Shown: positions 32,807 through 40,674, counted from the first letter of the stretch. The stretch: 48,073 nt of DNA from CAYSFE01 sp964430225 (GCA_964430225.1 CAYSFE010000005.1:1-48073); one strand, 5' to 3'. Notes: generated by a model not told the origin, from the sequence alone. A program made the numbers and translations.

Positions 32807-32812
32807 ATTATA
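32807..32812 (-). promoter_or_regulatory. Putative -10 element of nusA
   Basis: A perfect TATAAT on the minus strand predicts a start near 32800. No good -35 is visible 16-18 bases upstream. Its position just outside the plus-strand pilin start implies divergent promoters. Confidence 0.42.
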
Positions 32813-32846
32813 CCATTTCTTTTCTATACTTGGTAGTATTTGGAAT

Positions 32847-33464
32847 ATGAAAAAAGCTTTCACAATTGTTGAATTACTAGTAGTAATGGCAGTTATAGGA
32901 ATACTAATAACGATAGCAGTGGTAGGTATTCAAGCAATTCAAAGAGCACAAAGAGAAACAGTAAGACAAAATGATTTAAGAAATCTCCAAGCAAAGATTG
33001 AGGAATATTACGGAACATTTAGACTATATCCAAATTTTGATCACATGGTTGTAGCTGCAGATGGTAAGGCTGTCTGTTTATTATACCCATCTGCTGCAAG
33101 TGCTTCATTAGGAGGATCTGATGCAAATGGCAGATGTAATAGCAATATTACTCAAAATGCGGAATTCTTTTCTACACTCCCAATTTCAATTCCAATTAAT
33201 ACTTTTGGGAATCAATTAGGATATGTTCAATGGTTTATAGAGTTGTCGTACAACTATATTACAACACATTATCAGTGGGGGTGTACAGGGACTCAATGGG
33301 TAGGTGCAAATGCTATTAATGCAGATAACTGGATTCTTATTTATTCAATTTCTGAGTCGAATGGATATGATATTCCAGGTATTACTAAAACTGCACAACA
33401 ATATAGACTAGGTGGCTGTACTGAGAATGGACCTATTTCACCTGTGGGGACGAAACTGGACTAG
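32847..33464 (+). CDS. Type IV pilin-like protein
   Basis: The frame opens earlier, but the ATG at 32847 gives a proper short prepilin leader: MKKAFTIVELLVVMAVIGIL, with Glu at +5 and Ala before the cleavage site. The 205-residue product continues with the coiled N-terminal helix (QRAQRETVRQNDLRNLQAKI) and a C-terminal domain with several Cys (C77, C90, C154, C195) and many Trp/Tyr. It stands apart from the main pilus operon. Its 3' end overlaps the convergent NYN gene by 32 bases. Confidence 0.8.
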   Translation: MKKAFTIVELLVVMAVIGILITIAVVGIQAIQRAQRETVRQNDLRNLQAKIEEYYGTFRLYPNFDHMVVAADGKAVCLLYPSAASASLGGSDANGRCNSNITQNAEFFSTLPISIPINTFGNQLGYVQWFIELSYNYITTHYQWGCTGTQWVGANAINADNWILIYSISESNGYDIPGITKTAQQYRLGGCTENGPISPVGTKLD

Positions 33465-34011
33465 TTGGTGTTACAGGAGTTCGTGGAGCACCAACATATT
33501 TTCTCTTCTTAAATAGGAAAGTATCCACATTTTTCTCTATATCTACAAACTCATCAGCTTCTTCTAGTAAAGCCTTAGATGAACTTCTACCAAAACTCAT
33601 AACTTCTACAGTAACTCCAAATGTTTGTTGCACATAGTTTACTACAGGGATATAGTCACCATCTCCACTCATAAGAACTATTGCATCACATTTTTGAGCT
33701 TGTCTAATCATATCCATAGCAATACCTACATCCCAATCTCCTTTCTTTTGTCCTCCTGCAAATATTTGTAAGTCTTTTTCTTTAATATCAAATCCAGATT
33801 TATTTAAAGCATCAAAGAACTCTTGTTCCTTTTGATATATATCTGTTCTAATCACATATGCATTAGCTCGAACGAGCTGTCTTCCTTGTGTAGCAGCTAC
33901 TAAAAGTTCTTTAAAGTTGATTCGAGAGTCATATAGGTTCTTTGCTGAGTAGTATAGATTTTGGACATCTACTAAAATTGCTACTCTTTGAGTCTTATGT
34001 TTGTAAATCAT
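33433..34011 (-). CDS. NYN-domain (LabA/DUF88-like) putative nuclease
   Basis: The 192 residues show a PIN-like NYN fold with the acidic positions typical of the family: VAILVDVQNLYYSAKN, GGQKKGDWDVGIAMDM and IVLMSGDGDYIPVVNYVQQT. These Asp residues bind metal in RNA-cleaving relatives. The last 20 residues are Pro/Ser/Thr-rich. Its ATG overlaps the stop of the acyl-CoA synthetase-like gene (ATGA), so the two are translationally coupled. Confidence 0.85.
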   Translation of the reverse strand: MIYKHKTQRVAILVDVQNLYYSAKNLYDSRINFKELLVAATQGRQLVRANAYVIRTDIYQKEQEFFDALNKSGFDIKEKDLQIFAGGQKKGDWDVGIAMDMIRQAQKCDAIVLMSGDGDYIPVVNYVQQTFGVTVEVMSFGRSSSKALLEEADEFVDIEKNVDTFLFKKRKYVGAPRTPVTPTSPVSSPQVK

Positions 34012-35912
34012 GAAAGTTTTAGAATAAATTTAACATCTTCACAAAGAAGAACGTTATTCTTCCTTGTAGATAGTGTGAGTGTAACACTTTCTACCTGAGA
34101 AAAATCTTCAAATAGTTTTTCTAGTTTTTCAATATTTAAGACTAGTTCTTTTTCAATTTGATTAATAATCTTTGAGTCTCCAATTTCTTTTAATTCAGAA
34201 TGTGTTTTATTTGATAGTTTCTCACTATCAAGTGGTAAAAGATCAGTATGTTTCATTGTTACAAACCTTTTATGATCAAAGTATCCAACTCTTATTTTTT
34301 CTAATACACCTATATCACCATACTCAATACTTTCATATACATCTCGAGTTAGTTCAATTTCAACCAAAGTCTTATGACTTAAGTCTGATATTTGTTCACT
34401 TTCATATTCATCGAAGAATTGTAGACCATAGAGTTTTAAGATCTTCTTTGATTCTGAATATGGAAGTTTTGGCTCTGCTTTCTTAACACCATAGTTTATT
34501 AAAGTTTGAACTTCTTTCTTTTTATCTTCATTTAAATCAGACATAAAATGTTTTGAGGCATCATCTCTTTTTCTTCCCATCTTTTTATATTCTGAATATG
34601 CATAAATTGCATTTTCTAAATACTTGTAATTAGGAACATTGTATTTAGAAAGGATTGTGTGTGGATTTGTCTTATGATCCACTTCAAGTACAGATGCTAT
34701 GATTTCTTTATTAAAGTCTTTCTTAAGTCTTTCAATTCCTTCACTAAGTTTATAGAACTCGATACGATCATCCTTTGTAAAACTGAGAATAACTTCAGAA
34801 ATATCTGAAAGAGAGAATAGATATTCAATCATCTTTAAGTACTCTAATTCCGTTTTGTTTGGAATAGCATAAAACTCATCAAGTTTAAGTTTACTTTCTC
34901 CTCTTAATTCATATGCTTTAATTCCTTTTCTATCTAGAAGTGATAAGGCTTCAATAGTTAAAAAGAATGAGTTTGAAAGTACAAAAGGTAACCCATTATC
35001 TTTAGTATTCTTTTTTACCTTTGTAAATATCATAGAAAGATTTGTAAGTTCTTCTATTGTATTTACCAAATGTACACCTGCTTTATGTAAAGCTAACTCA
35101 AGATATTTATGGTTTTGTAATTTAGAATTTGTATGTTCTAGTAATTTATCCTTAATCACAGAAGTATATCTAGGCATCATCACAACAATGTGAATACTTT
35201 TAGATAGTTCCTTCATTTTAGTAAGAATACTTTTAGGATCACTAAGTTCTTCTAAATACATTAAAAGTACTTTAGGTCTTAAATGGATATTATCTTTATA
35301 ATAATCGAGAATTTCTGATTCAGATATCCCTGTTTTATTTCCTAATCCAACAATGTGTGAAATACCTACTAGATCGTATTGAAGTAAATCTATAAGTGAT
35401 TCTATTAACGCATCCGATTGAGTAAGAATACTTACATCAGGATTTCCATTTGGAACTATATGTCCTAATAGACCTACAAAACCTTTCGAATATATTCCTG
35501 CTGATTTAGGACCAAGAAGAATAACCCCACTATCTAAACACATCTTTTTGATTGTTTCAGAAACATCTTTTCCCTCTGTTGTATTTGGAATACCTGAGTT
35601 GATGATAATAACTTTTACTTTCTTTTTAACACACTCAGAAACAATACCTAAAAGATCTCTAAAACAAACTCTTATCCATACCAAATCAGTTTCTTCTTTA
35701 ATATCACTTATCTTTTTATATGCTTTATGACCAAGTATTTCTTCTGCCTCTTTATTTACAGGAAATACTTTTCCTTTATATCCACTTAATATTAAGTTTC
35801 GAACTACTTTATTTCCAGTCTTTGTTGAATTACGTGAAGCACCAACAACAGCAATAGAGTTTGGATTAAAAAGAGCATCTAATTTTGTATTTGTTCTTTG
35901 GGCAAGTTCCAT
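34008..35912 (-). CDS. NDP-forming acyl-CoA synthetase-like protein with reduced ATP-grasp region
   Basis: The 634 residues begin with a CoA-binding Rossmann domain (NPNSIAVVGASRNSTKTGNK, LILSGYKGKVFPVN). Next comes a succinyl-CoA-ligase-like flavodoxin domain (DVSILTQSDALIESLIDLLQ, HIVGLGNKTGISES) with a His in LLEHTNSKLQNHKY at the place of the phosphorylated His, then a second such domain. The C-terminal part from about residue 485 (ESKKILKLYGLQFFDEYESE) resembles the start of ATP-grasp but jumps straight to the end of that fold. The ATP-binding half appears lost. A non-ATP-using or regulatory role is likely. Confidence 0.72.
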   Translation of the reverse strand: MELAQRTNTKLDALFNPNSIAVVGASRNSTKTGNKVVRNLILSGYKGKVFPVNKEAEEILGHKAYKKISDIKEETDLVWIRVCFRDLLGIVSECVKKKVKVIIINSGIPNTTEGKDVSETIKKMCLDSGVILLGPKSAGIYSKGFVGLLGHIVPNGNPDVSILTQSDALIESLIDLLQYDLVGISHIVGLGNKTGISESEILDYYKDNIHLRPKVLLMYLEELSDPKSILTKMKELSKSIHIVVMMPRYTSVIKDKLLEHTNSKLQNHKYLELALHKAGVHLVNTIEELTNLSMIFTKVKKNTKDNGLPFVLSNSFFLTIEALSLLDRKGIKAYELRGESKLKLDEFYAIPNKTELEYLKMIEYLFSLSDISEVILSFTKDDRIEFYKLSEGIERLKKDFNKEIIASVLEVDHKTNPHTILSKYNVPNYKYLENAIYAYSEYKKMGRKRDDASKHFMSDLNEDKKKEVQTLINYGVKKAEPKLPYSESKKILKLYGLQFFDEYESEQISDLSHKTLVEIELTRDVYESIEYGDIGVLEKIRVGYFDHKRFVTMKHTDLLPLDSEKLSNKTHSELKEIGDSKIINQIEKELVLNIEKLEKLFEDFSQVESVTLTLSTRKNNVLLCEDVKFILKLS

Positions 35913-35950
35913 TAGTACATATTACACCAATTTGGAATATCAATACCAAC

Positions 35951-36574
35951 TTAATTAGGTAGAGAGTGAGATGTTGCAACTTCTGTTAAAACTTTTTTTA
36001 TTTCTTCATCACTTATCTCGTTATTGGGTGTATAGTTGATGCTTTCTCTAAAATCAAGGTCATTAAAATAGCAAAGTTGTTCACGAAGAAGCTTTTCATT
36101 AAATGCTGTTTTAAACATTTTATTCGCCCTACTACAAATATCTGCTAGTGTATACTGTCTCAATATAAAATATACATCAACGTAATCCTTCCATTTTGAT
36201 CTACGTCCCAGTGCATATACCTTCATTGCAGCCAAAGTAAGTAAATCTGGCATCATAATAATATCCCCTAGATTTTCTTTGAATTCTAAAGGAAAAGGAT
36301 AATATAAAAATGTGATTTTCACATCCTTAACAATAACTGTAAGTTCATCAACCTGATCAACTATTGTGCTTTGAATAGAGGATTGTTTTAATAATTTGTT
36401 TACTATTGTTCCATTTCCGAAATTCTTATTGGTAAACAAGTCAAAATCTATAGATTTTCTATGTCCTAGCTGAAGGGCTATTGCCGTACCACCAACCAAT
36501 CCAAAAGAATCATTAAAACTTTTTACTAAAGATAATATTTCTATTTGTGAGTTACTTAATATTTCTTTGTGCAT
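35951..36574 (-). CDS. Nucleotidyltransferase of the AbiEii/AbiGii type (putative toxin)
   Basis: The 207 residues hold the nucleotidyltransferase signature LVGGTAIALQLGHRKSIDFD followed by LFT: GG-T and the DxD pair typical of AbiEii-like enzymes. Downstream KVYALGRRSKWKDYVDVYFI is also typical (the RxKDxxD-like motif). Such proteins modify tRNA or other targets in toxin-antitoxin and abortive-infection systems. It overlaps its upstream partner gene by 23 bases. Activity and target are inferred from family only. Confidence 0.78.
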   Translation of the reverse strand: MHKEILSNSQIEILSLVKSFNDSFGLVGGTAIALQLGHRKSIDFDLFTNKNFGNGTIVNKLLKQSSIQSTIVDQVDELTVIVKDVKITFLYYPFPLEFKENLGDIIMMPDLLTLAAMKVYALGRRSKWKDYVDVYFILRQYTLADICSRANKMFKTAFNEKLLREQLCYFNDLDFRESINYTPNNEISDEEIKKVLTEVATSHSLPN

Positions 36575-36827
36575 ATTTAGGCAAAAATAGTTTAAAGAAA
36601 TTTGTTGTTTTGGGACTAAAGTTATTTCTTGGATTTCTTATACTCTCATTAAATATTGAAGTAGTTTTTTCAATACCAAGTATATCAATTGTTTTAAGGA
36701 TATCATCCCAATCACCATAATTAATCAAGTGTTCAAGCATAGACTTTTCAGATAGTGTTCTAGGATCTTTAATATCCCATGCCAAATATGGCTTTTGAAT
36801 AAATATTTCTAGTAATTGATCGTTCAT
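36552..36827 (-). CDS. Putative antitoxin partner of the nucleotidyltransferase
   Basis: The 91-residue protein MNDQLLEIFIQKPYLAWDIK... contains SEKSMLEHLINYGDWDDILK and a lysine-rich end. Small proteins of this size and pattern precede AbiEii-like nucleotidyltransferases in many genomes. There is no recognisable helix-turn-helix motif, so it is not the classical AbiEi. The call rests on size, order and the 23-base overlap. Confidence 0.6.
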   Translation of the reverse strand: MNDQLLEIFIQKPYLAWDIKDPRTLSEKSMLEHLINYGDWDDILKTIDILGIEKTTSIFNESIRNPRNNFSPKTTNFFKLFLPKYAQRNIK

Positions 36828-36853
36828 ATATTTCTATACTAAATCCTTTTTAC

Positions 36854-36882
36854 ATTATACTTCAAAGCGAAGTCAGTATAAA
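36854..36882 (-). promoter_or_regulatory. Putative promoter/operator of the nucleotidyltransferase pair
   Basis: On the minus strand TTTATA (36877-36882), a 17-base spacer and TATAAT (36854-36859). The spacer contains the inverted repeat ACTTC-N5-GAAGT (36859-36873), extendable to an imperfect TATACTTC/GAAGTCAGTATA. A dyad between -35 and -10 is where an autorepressor of a toxin-antitoxin operon would bind. Confidence 0.45.
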
Positions 36883-36918
36883 GAATTAGTTAATAAAACC
36901 AAATCTATTTTTAAGTCC

Positions 36919-36942
36919 AAAATAGAAAAATTAAGTTTCTAT
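36919..36942 (-). terminator. Weak terminator-like hairpin after the secreted protein gene
   Basis: On the minus strand ATAGAAA and TTTCTAT pair around a 7-base loop and run into a short TTT. The stem is AT-rich, so termination would be inefficient at best. Confidence 0.3.
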
Positions 36943-36963
36943 AGTTTCCCTGTAAAGTATCTA

Positions 36964-37542
36964 CTATTTAGCAACTACTTTTCCACCTTCTAAGTAAGAA
37001 CCTGTTCTTTGAGTTAGAGCTAATCCAAGTTGACCATTAGAAAATCTTAAAAAGTCAGGTCTTACTAAAATATATTTACCTACATCAGCAGTTCCAAACT
37101 TAAATGTCCCTTCAAATTTATCAGTATCAACATGATGGAGAACAAGTGATCCAGCAACAGTATCTCCCATACTTATTTCAGCTAACGTATCATATGTCAT
37201 CATAGTTCCGATTATTACGTTATTTCTACCCCAATCTCCAACAGGTGCCATTGTTAACTGAATTTTATATGTTTTATTTGCAACTACATTATCCGTTTTA
37301 GCTAATGCTTTGTTGTTTTCATATAAAGTTATTGAAGCTGCAATTGGTTGACTATAGTCACTTGGTGAAGAAGTTGTAGAAGAAGTACTTTTTGTTGATG
37401 TTGTTCTCCTTACTGTTGCTGCATCTGCTCTGTTATCTACATTTGTATTTAATATGTATGATCCAAAGATAACGCTAAGTAATGCTACTAGTCCCACAAG
37501 ACCAAGCATAAAGGCTACTTTCTGGGATTTCTTCTTATTCAT
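36964..37542 (-). CDS. Secreted or membrane-anchored protein of unknown function
   Basis: The 192 residues start with a lysine-rich N-terminus and one hydrophobic segment (about 9-31, VAFMLGLVGLVALLSVIFGS). A Thr/Ser linker (about 41-62, TSTKSTSSTTSSPSD) precedes a beta-rich domain (ITLYENNKALAKTDNVVANK, GKYILVRPDFLRFSNGQLGL). I recognise no family. It has one of the best promoters in the window, with a TACCCCTTT element between -35 and -10 that also occurs twice in the promoter of the winged-helix/Nudix gene. Confidence 0.6.
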   Translation of the reverse strand: MNKKKSQKVAFMLGLVGLVALLSVIFGSYILNTNVDNRADAATVRRTTSTKSTSSTTSSPSDYSQPIAASITLYENNKALAKTDNVVANKTYKIQLTMAPVGDWGRNNVIIGTMMTYDTLAEISMGDTVAGSLVLHHVDTDKFEGTFKFGTADVGKYILVRPDFLRFSNGQLGLALTQRTGSYLEGGKVVAK

Positions 37543-37573
37543 ACAGGCAGATATAAAAAATATATATACGGAT

Positions 37574-37602
37574 AATATATTTTAAAGGGGTAGAGCTGTC
37601 AA
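37574..37602 (-). promoter_or_regulatory. Promoter of the secreted-protein gene
   Basis: On the minus strand a consensus TTGACA (37597-37602), a 17-base spacer and TATATT (37574-37579). The leader is about 25 nt and ends CTGCCTGT before the ATG. Confidence 0.72.
37584..37592 (-). promoter_or_regulatory. TACCCCTTT element within the promoter spacer
   Basis: This copy lies exactly between -35 and -10 of the secreted-protein promoter. The same sequence recurs at 38475-38483, and its first eight bases again at 38492-38499, in the promoter of the winged-helix/Nudix gene. It is a candidate operator. Confidence 0.45.
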
Positions 37603-37616
37603 ATTAGAGAAGAGAA

Positions 37617-37745
37617 CTAATTAGATCCTCCCTGGAAAAAGTTCAATATTGCTAGAATAAATTTTCTAAAACGTGATAATGGCTTAGTTAAAACAACTCC
37701 ATCTTTCGTTTTTATTTCATTATCTGTTTGATTCATTATATTCAT
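37617..37745 (-). CDS. Putative 42-residue small protein
   Basis: The frame reads MNIMNQTDNEIKTKDGVVLT and then KPLSRFRKFILAILNFFQGG before SN and TAG. It begins 12 bases after the winged-helix/Nudix stop on the same strand. A polar N-terminus, an amphipathic or membrane-seeking C-terminal helix and the GGSN end look designed, not random. The tight spacing suggests co-transcription. There are no homologues I can name; a chance frame in AT-rich DNA remains possible. Confidence 0.4.
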   Translation of the reverse strand: MNIMNQTDNEIKTKDGVVLTKPLSRFRKFILAILNFFQGGSN

Positions 37746-37757
37746 ATACCTATTTTA

Positions 37758-38453
37758 TCAAAACTTATCCGTATAGTGGACATCTTCTTGAACCTTTATG
37801 TTTCCATCAAATTTAAGTGCACAGTTTAGTTGTTCTTGGAATGATTCATAATCTTCAAAATGGTTTGTTACATACTTCTTAAGATCTTTTACTTTTACCC
37901 ATTCATATTTACCTTCCTCACCACATATAAGTTCTCCCTTTACGTTATCAATTCTACATAGATACATGAACTTATCCTCTACTAGATTGTTTGTTGTTTT
38001 ATCAAATACAAGATAATGTTTTATTGCTACTAAGGTTGCTTTTCCATTTAGATTTGTTTCTTCCTTAAGTTCTCTTTCAGCTCCTTCTGTAATTCTTTCT
38101 CCATAGTCTAACTTACCTCCACCAAATCCTTGGCATCCAAAGAATGGATGTTTAAGTCTTGTATATATTAAGACTTCATCACCTCTTACTGGAACCATCC
38201 AAACTGTAATCTTAGCTTGTCTTTTAGTTATCTTCTTATCTGTATCTACATATCCTGAAAATGTCTTACCTTCCTTAGTAAGAGCATATTTATTCTCCAC
38301 CTTTTCCACATACCCTAGAGTTATTAGTTCTTTAATATGGTAATCAAGTTGATTGTTTGGAATATCTTTAACTCTTAGATCGGAAAAAGATAGAGCATTA
38401 GAGAATATGAGCTCTTTAATGATCATAAGTTGTATTACATGTAGGTCTTTCAT
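37758..38453 (-). CDS. Winged-helix/Nudix fusion protein, putative regulator
   Basis: I choose the ATG at 38453 (MKDLHVIQLMIIKELIFSNA); an earlier in-frame ATG at 38489 would overlap the -10 element. Residues about 1-70 resemble a winged helix-turn-helix (FSDLRVKDIPNNQLDYHIKE, LGYVEKVENKYALTKEGKTF). Residues about 80-231 form a Nudix domain with the box GKLDYGERITEGAERELKEE then TNL. HTH plus Nudix is the architecture of metabolite-sensing repressors, although in NrtR the order is reversed. Two TACCCCTT repeats lie in its own promoter. Confidence 0.75.
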   Translation of the reverse strand: MKDLHVIQLMIIKELIFSNALSFSDLRVKDIPNNQLDYHIKELITLGYVEKVENKYALTKEGKTFSGYVDTDKKITKRQAKITVWMVPVRGDEVLIYTRLKHPFFGCQGFGGGKLDYGERITEGAERELKEETNLNGKATLVAIKHYLVFDKTTNNLVEDKFMYLCRIDNVKGELICGEEGKYEWVKVKDLKKYVTNHFEDYESFQEQLNCALKFDGNIKVQEDVHYTDKF

Positions 38454-38474
38454 ATGTATAGGATAAAATATTAT

Positions 38475-38499
38475 TACCCCTTTATACATTATACCCCTT
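38475..38499. promoter_or_regulatory. Tandem TACCCCTT elements between the Nudix and suf promoters
   Basis: Copies at 38475-38482 and 38492-38499 are 17 bases apart. They surround the minus-strand -10 (TATAAT, 38488-38493) of the winged-helix/Nudix gene and lie 16 bases upstream of the sufB -35. A third copy sits in the secreted-protein promoter at 37584. Autoregulation by the winged-helix protein is a reasonable inference. Confidence 0.5.
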
Positions 38500-38514
38500 C
38501 TTTACGTAATCAAG

Positions 38515-38542
38515 TTGGTTTGACTAAGATAACTGATATAAT
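38515..38542 (+). promoter_or_regulatory. Promoter of the suf operon
   Basis: TTGGTT (38515-38520), a 16-base spacer and TATAAT (38537-38542) preceded by TGA as an extended -10. The predicted start, seven bases on, coincides with the GTG at 38549, which implies a leaderless transcript. Confidence 0.6.
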
Positions 38543-38548
38543 TAAAGA

Positions 38549-39946
38549 GTGAAAAAAACATCTTCTTTTAAAAGTGAATACAAGTATGGATTTTCAATGC
38601 CTGAGAAGTATGAATACAAAGCAAAAAAAGGCTTAAACGAAGATACCATAAGGACAATATCAAAGATGAAAGATGAACCAGATTGGATGCTTCAGTTTAG
38701 ACTAGCTTCATACAAAGTGTTTAAAGCTAAGAAAATGCCTAGTTTTGGAGGAGATCTAAGTAAAATAGATTTTGATAATCTCTTCTACTATATTAAATCA
38801 ACAAAAGGAAGTTCTCGTAAATGGAGTGATCTTCCTCCTGAGATAAAAGAAACTTACGATAGACTAGGTATTCCAGAGGCAGAGAAAGCTCTTTTAGCTG
38901 GTGTAAAAGCTCAATATGAATCGGAAGTAGTATATGGAAGTCTACTTCAAGATCTAACAGATAAAGGAGTCATTTTTACTGATACTGATACAGCACTTAA
39001 AAAATATCCTGATCTATTTAGAAAATATTTTGCTAGTGTAATACCTCCAGGTGATAATAAATTCTCAGCCCTTAATAGTGCAGTATGGTCAGGAGGTAGC
39101 TTCATATATGTTCCTAAAAACGTACATATAGACCTACCACTTCAAACATATTTTAGAATAAATAGTTCAAGTATGGGACAGTTTGAAAGAACACTAATAA
39201 TAGTAGATGAAGGAGCAAGTGTGACGTATGCGGAGGGGTGCTCAAGCCCTGTGTATTCTGAAGATTCGCTACATTCAGCTGTCGTTGAAATCATAGCACT
39301 TAAAGGAGCTAGGGTTAGATACCTTACAGTTCAAAACTGGTTTAATGATGTATATAACCTAGTAACTAAAAGAGCTGTTGCATATGAGAATGCAATTGTT
39401 GAATGGATAGATGGAAATATAGGGTCTAAAGTAACTATGAAATACCCGTCTGTAATTCTTAAAGGAGAAGGAGCTCATGGAGAAGTACTATCTCTAGCTA
39501 TGAGTAAAGGTGGACAACATCAAGATACAGGAGGAAAGATGATTCATCTAGCTTCTAATACCAGTTCAATCATAACTTCTAAATCGATATCACTAGGTGG
39601 AGGAAGAACCAGCTATAGAGGACTTGTAAAAGTAGCTAAAGATGCAAAGAATTGTAAAGTGAAAGTAAATTGTGATGCATTAATACTAGATCCAGAATCA
39701 AGATCTGATACCTATCCATACATGGAGATAAACAACAAAAATGTAAGTATTTCACATGAAGCGACAGTATCTAAACTTGATAAATCCCAAATTTTCTACC
39801 TTATGAGTAAAGGTTTATCTGAAGAAGAAGCAAGTGCAATGATAGTATCCGGATTCATTGAACCGATAATTAAACACTTACCTATGGAATATGCAGTAGA
39901 ATTAAATCGTTTAATTGATATGGAAATGGAGGGATCAGTAGGATGA
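38549..39946 (+). CDS. sufB: Fe-S cluster scaffold subunit SufB
   Basis: This 465-residue scaffold for Fe-S assembly starts with GTG, giving MKKTSSFKSEYKYGFSMPEK. The typical blocks are ISKMKDEPDWMLQFRLASYK, VVEIIALKGARVRYLTVQNW, SISLGGGRTSYRGLVKVAKD and SHEATVSKLDKSQIFYLMSK. The later ATGs would cut into EYKYGF, so GTG is preferred, and it sits at the predicted transcription start. It heads the suf operon and overlaps the next gene (ATGA). Confidence 0.96.
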   Translation: MKKTSSFKSEYKYGFSMPEKYEYKAKKGLNEDTIRTISKMKDEPDWMLQFRLASYKVFKAKKMPSFGGDLSKIDFDNLFYYIKSTKGSSRKWSDLPPEIKETYDRLGIPEAEKALLAGVKAQYESEVVYGSLLQDLTDKGVIFTDTDTALKKYPDLFRKYFASVIPPGDNKFSALNSAVWSGGSFIYVPKNVHIDLPLQTYFRINSSSMGQFERTLIIVDEGASVTYAEGCSSPVYSEDSLHSAVVEIIALKGARVRYLTVQNWFNDVYNLVTKRAVAYENAIVEWIDGNIGSKVTMKYPSVILKGEGAHGEVLSLAMSKGGQHQDTGGKMIHLASNTSSIITSKSISLGGGRTSYRGLVKVAKDAKNCKVKVNCDALILDPESRSDTYPYMEINNKNVSISHEATVSKLDKSQIFYLMSKGLSEEEASAMIVSGFIEPIIKHLPMEYAVELNRLIDMEMEGSVG

Positions 39947-40674
39947 TGAATTTAGAATATATTTTAAAAAGTATTAGGTATACATTTAAAAATACTTGGG
40001 TATTTAAATATATTGGTATATCTACATTAATACATATTGTACTTTTCATCTTTACTCTTTGTATTACTTCAACTTTAAGCATTTCTCTTTTTAATTTCTT
40101 AAACGATCAATCAAAACTAAATATTAATGGAAACGTTATAAGTATTTTCTCAGGGGTTTTAGGAGTACTACTTGGAGGGGTAATCATTTACTACGTATAT
40201 AGGTTCTTTAGTAGTTTAATAAATCAGATTGTATACACTCAAATGATACCGAGGATTTATAAGGAGGTGTACAAGGAAGAAATAGTCCATAGAACTTTTT
40301 CTGAAGACTTGGTTGCTTCACTAAAGTATGAACTAAAGAAATTAGTTATAGTTCTTGGAATCGCTATACTTTCATTTTTTCTAAACTTAATTCCTGTTGT
40401 TGGAAATGCCCTTTATGTAATCCTTAATACATTTCAAATTATTGTAATTACAGGAATAGATAGTTTTGAACCATCATTAATAAAGCTAAACTTAAGATTT
40501 AGAGATAAATTAAAAGAAATTGTAAAAAGACCTAAAGAGCTTTGGGTATTTCTCCTAGTACTAGGGTTTCTAGGTAATATCCCAATAGTAAATATATTAC
40601 TAATTCCAATAAATATAATCGCATCTACTTTTGTAGCTAAAGAAGTATTACTAAATGAAAATCACAGAGCTTAA
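39943..40674 (+). CDS. EI24/CysZ-like multipass membrane protein
   Basis: The 243 residues have four hydrophobic regions: about 27-50 (STLIHIVLFIFTLCITSTLS), 65-90 (SIFSGVLGVLLGGVIIYYVY), 127-160 (ILSFFLNLIPVVGNALYVIL) and 195-235 (LWVFLLVLGFLGNIPIVNIL). The two loops LIPVVGN and NIPIVNILLIPINIIAS match the pattern of the EI24 family, which includes the sulfate permease CysZ. It overlaps sufB by 4 bases and sufD by 20, so it is firmly within the suf operon. A sulfur-supply role is inferred, not shown. Confidence 0.65.
   Translation: MMNLEYILKSIRYTFKNTWVFKYIGISTLIHIVLFIFTLCITSTLSISLFNFLNDQSKLNINGNVISIFSGVLGVLLGGVIIYYVYRFFSSLINQIVYTQMIPRIYKEVYKEEIVHRTFSEDLVASLKYELKKLVIVLGIAILSFFLNLIPVVGNALYVILNTFQIIVITGIDSFEPSLIKLNLRFRDKLKEIVKRPKELWVFLLVLGFLGNIPIVNILLIPINIIASTFVAKEVLLNENHRA

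Noticed and set aside
37758..38453. NrtR-type NAD regulator
   Set aside because: Domain order is winged helix then Nudix, the reverse of NrtR, and no NAD genes are adjacent. Only a general regulator role is proposed.
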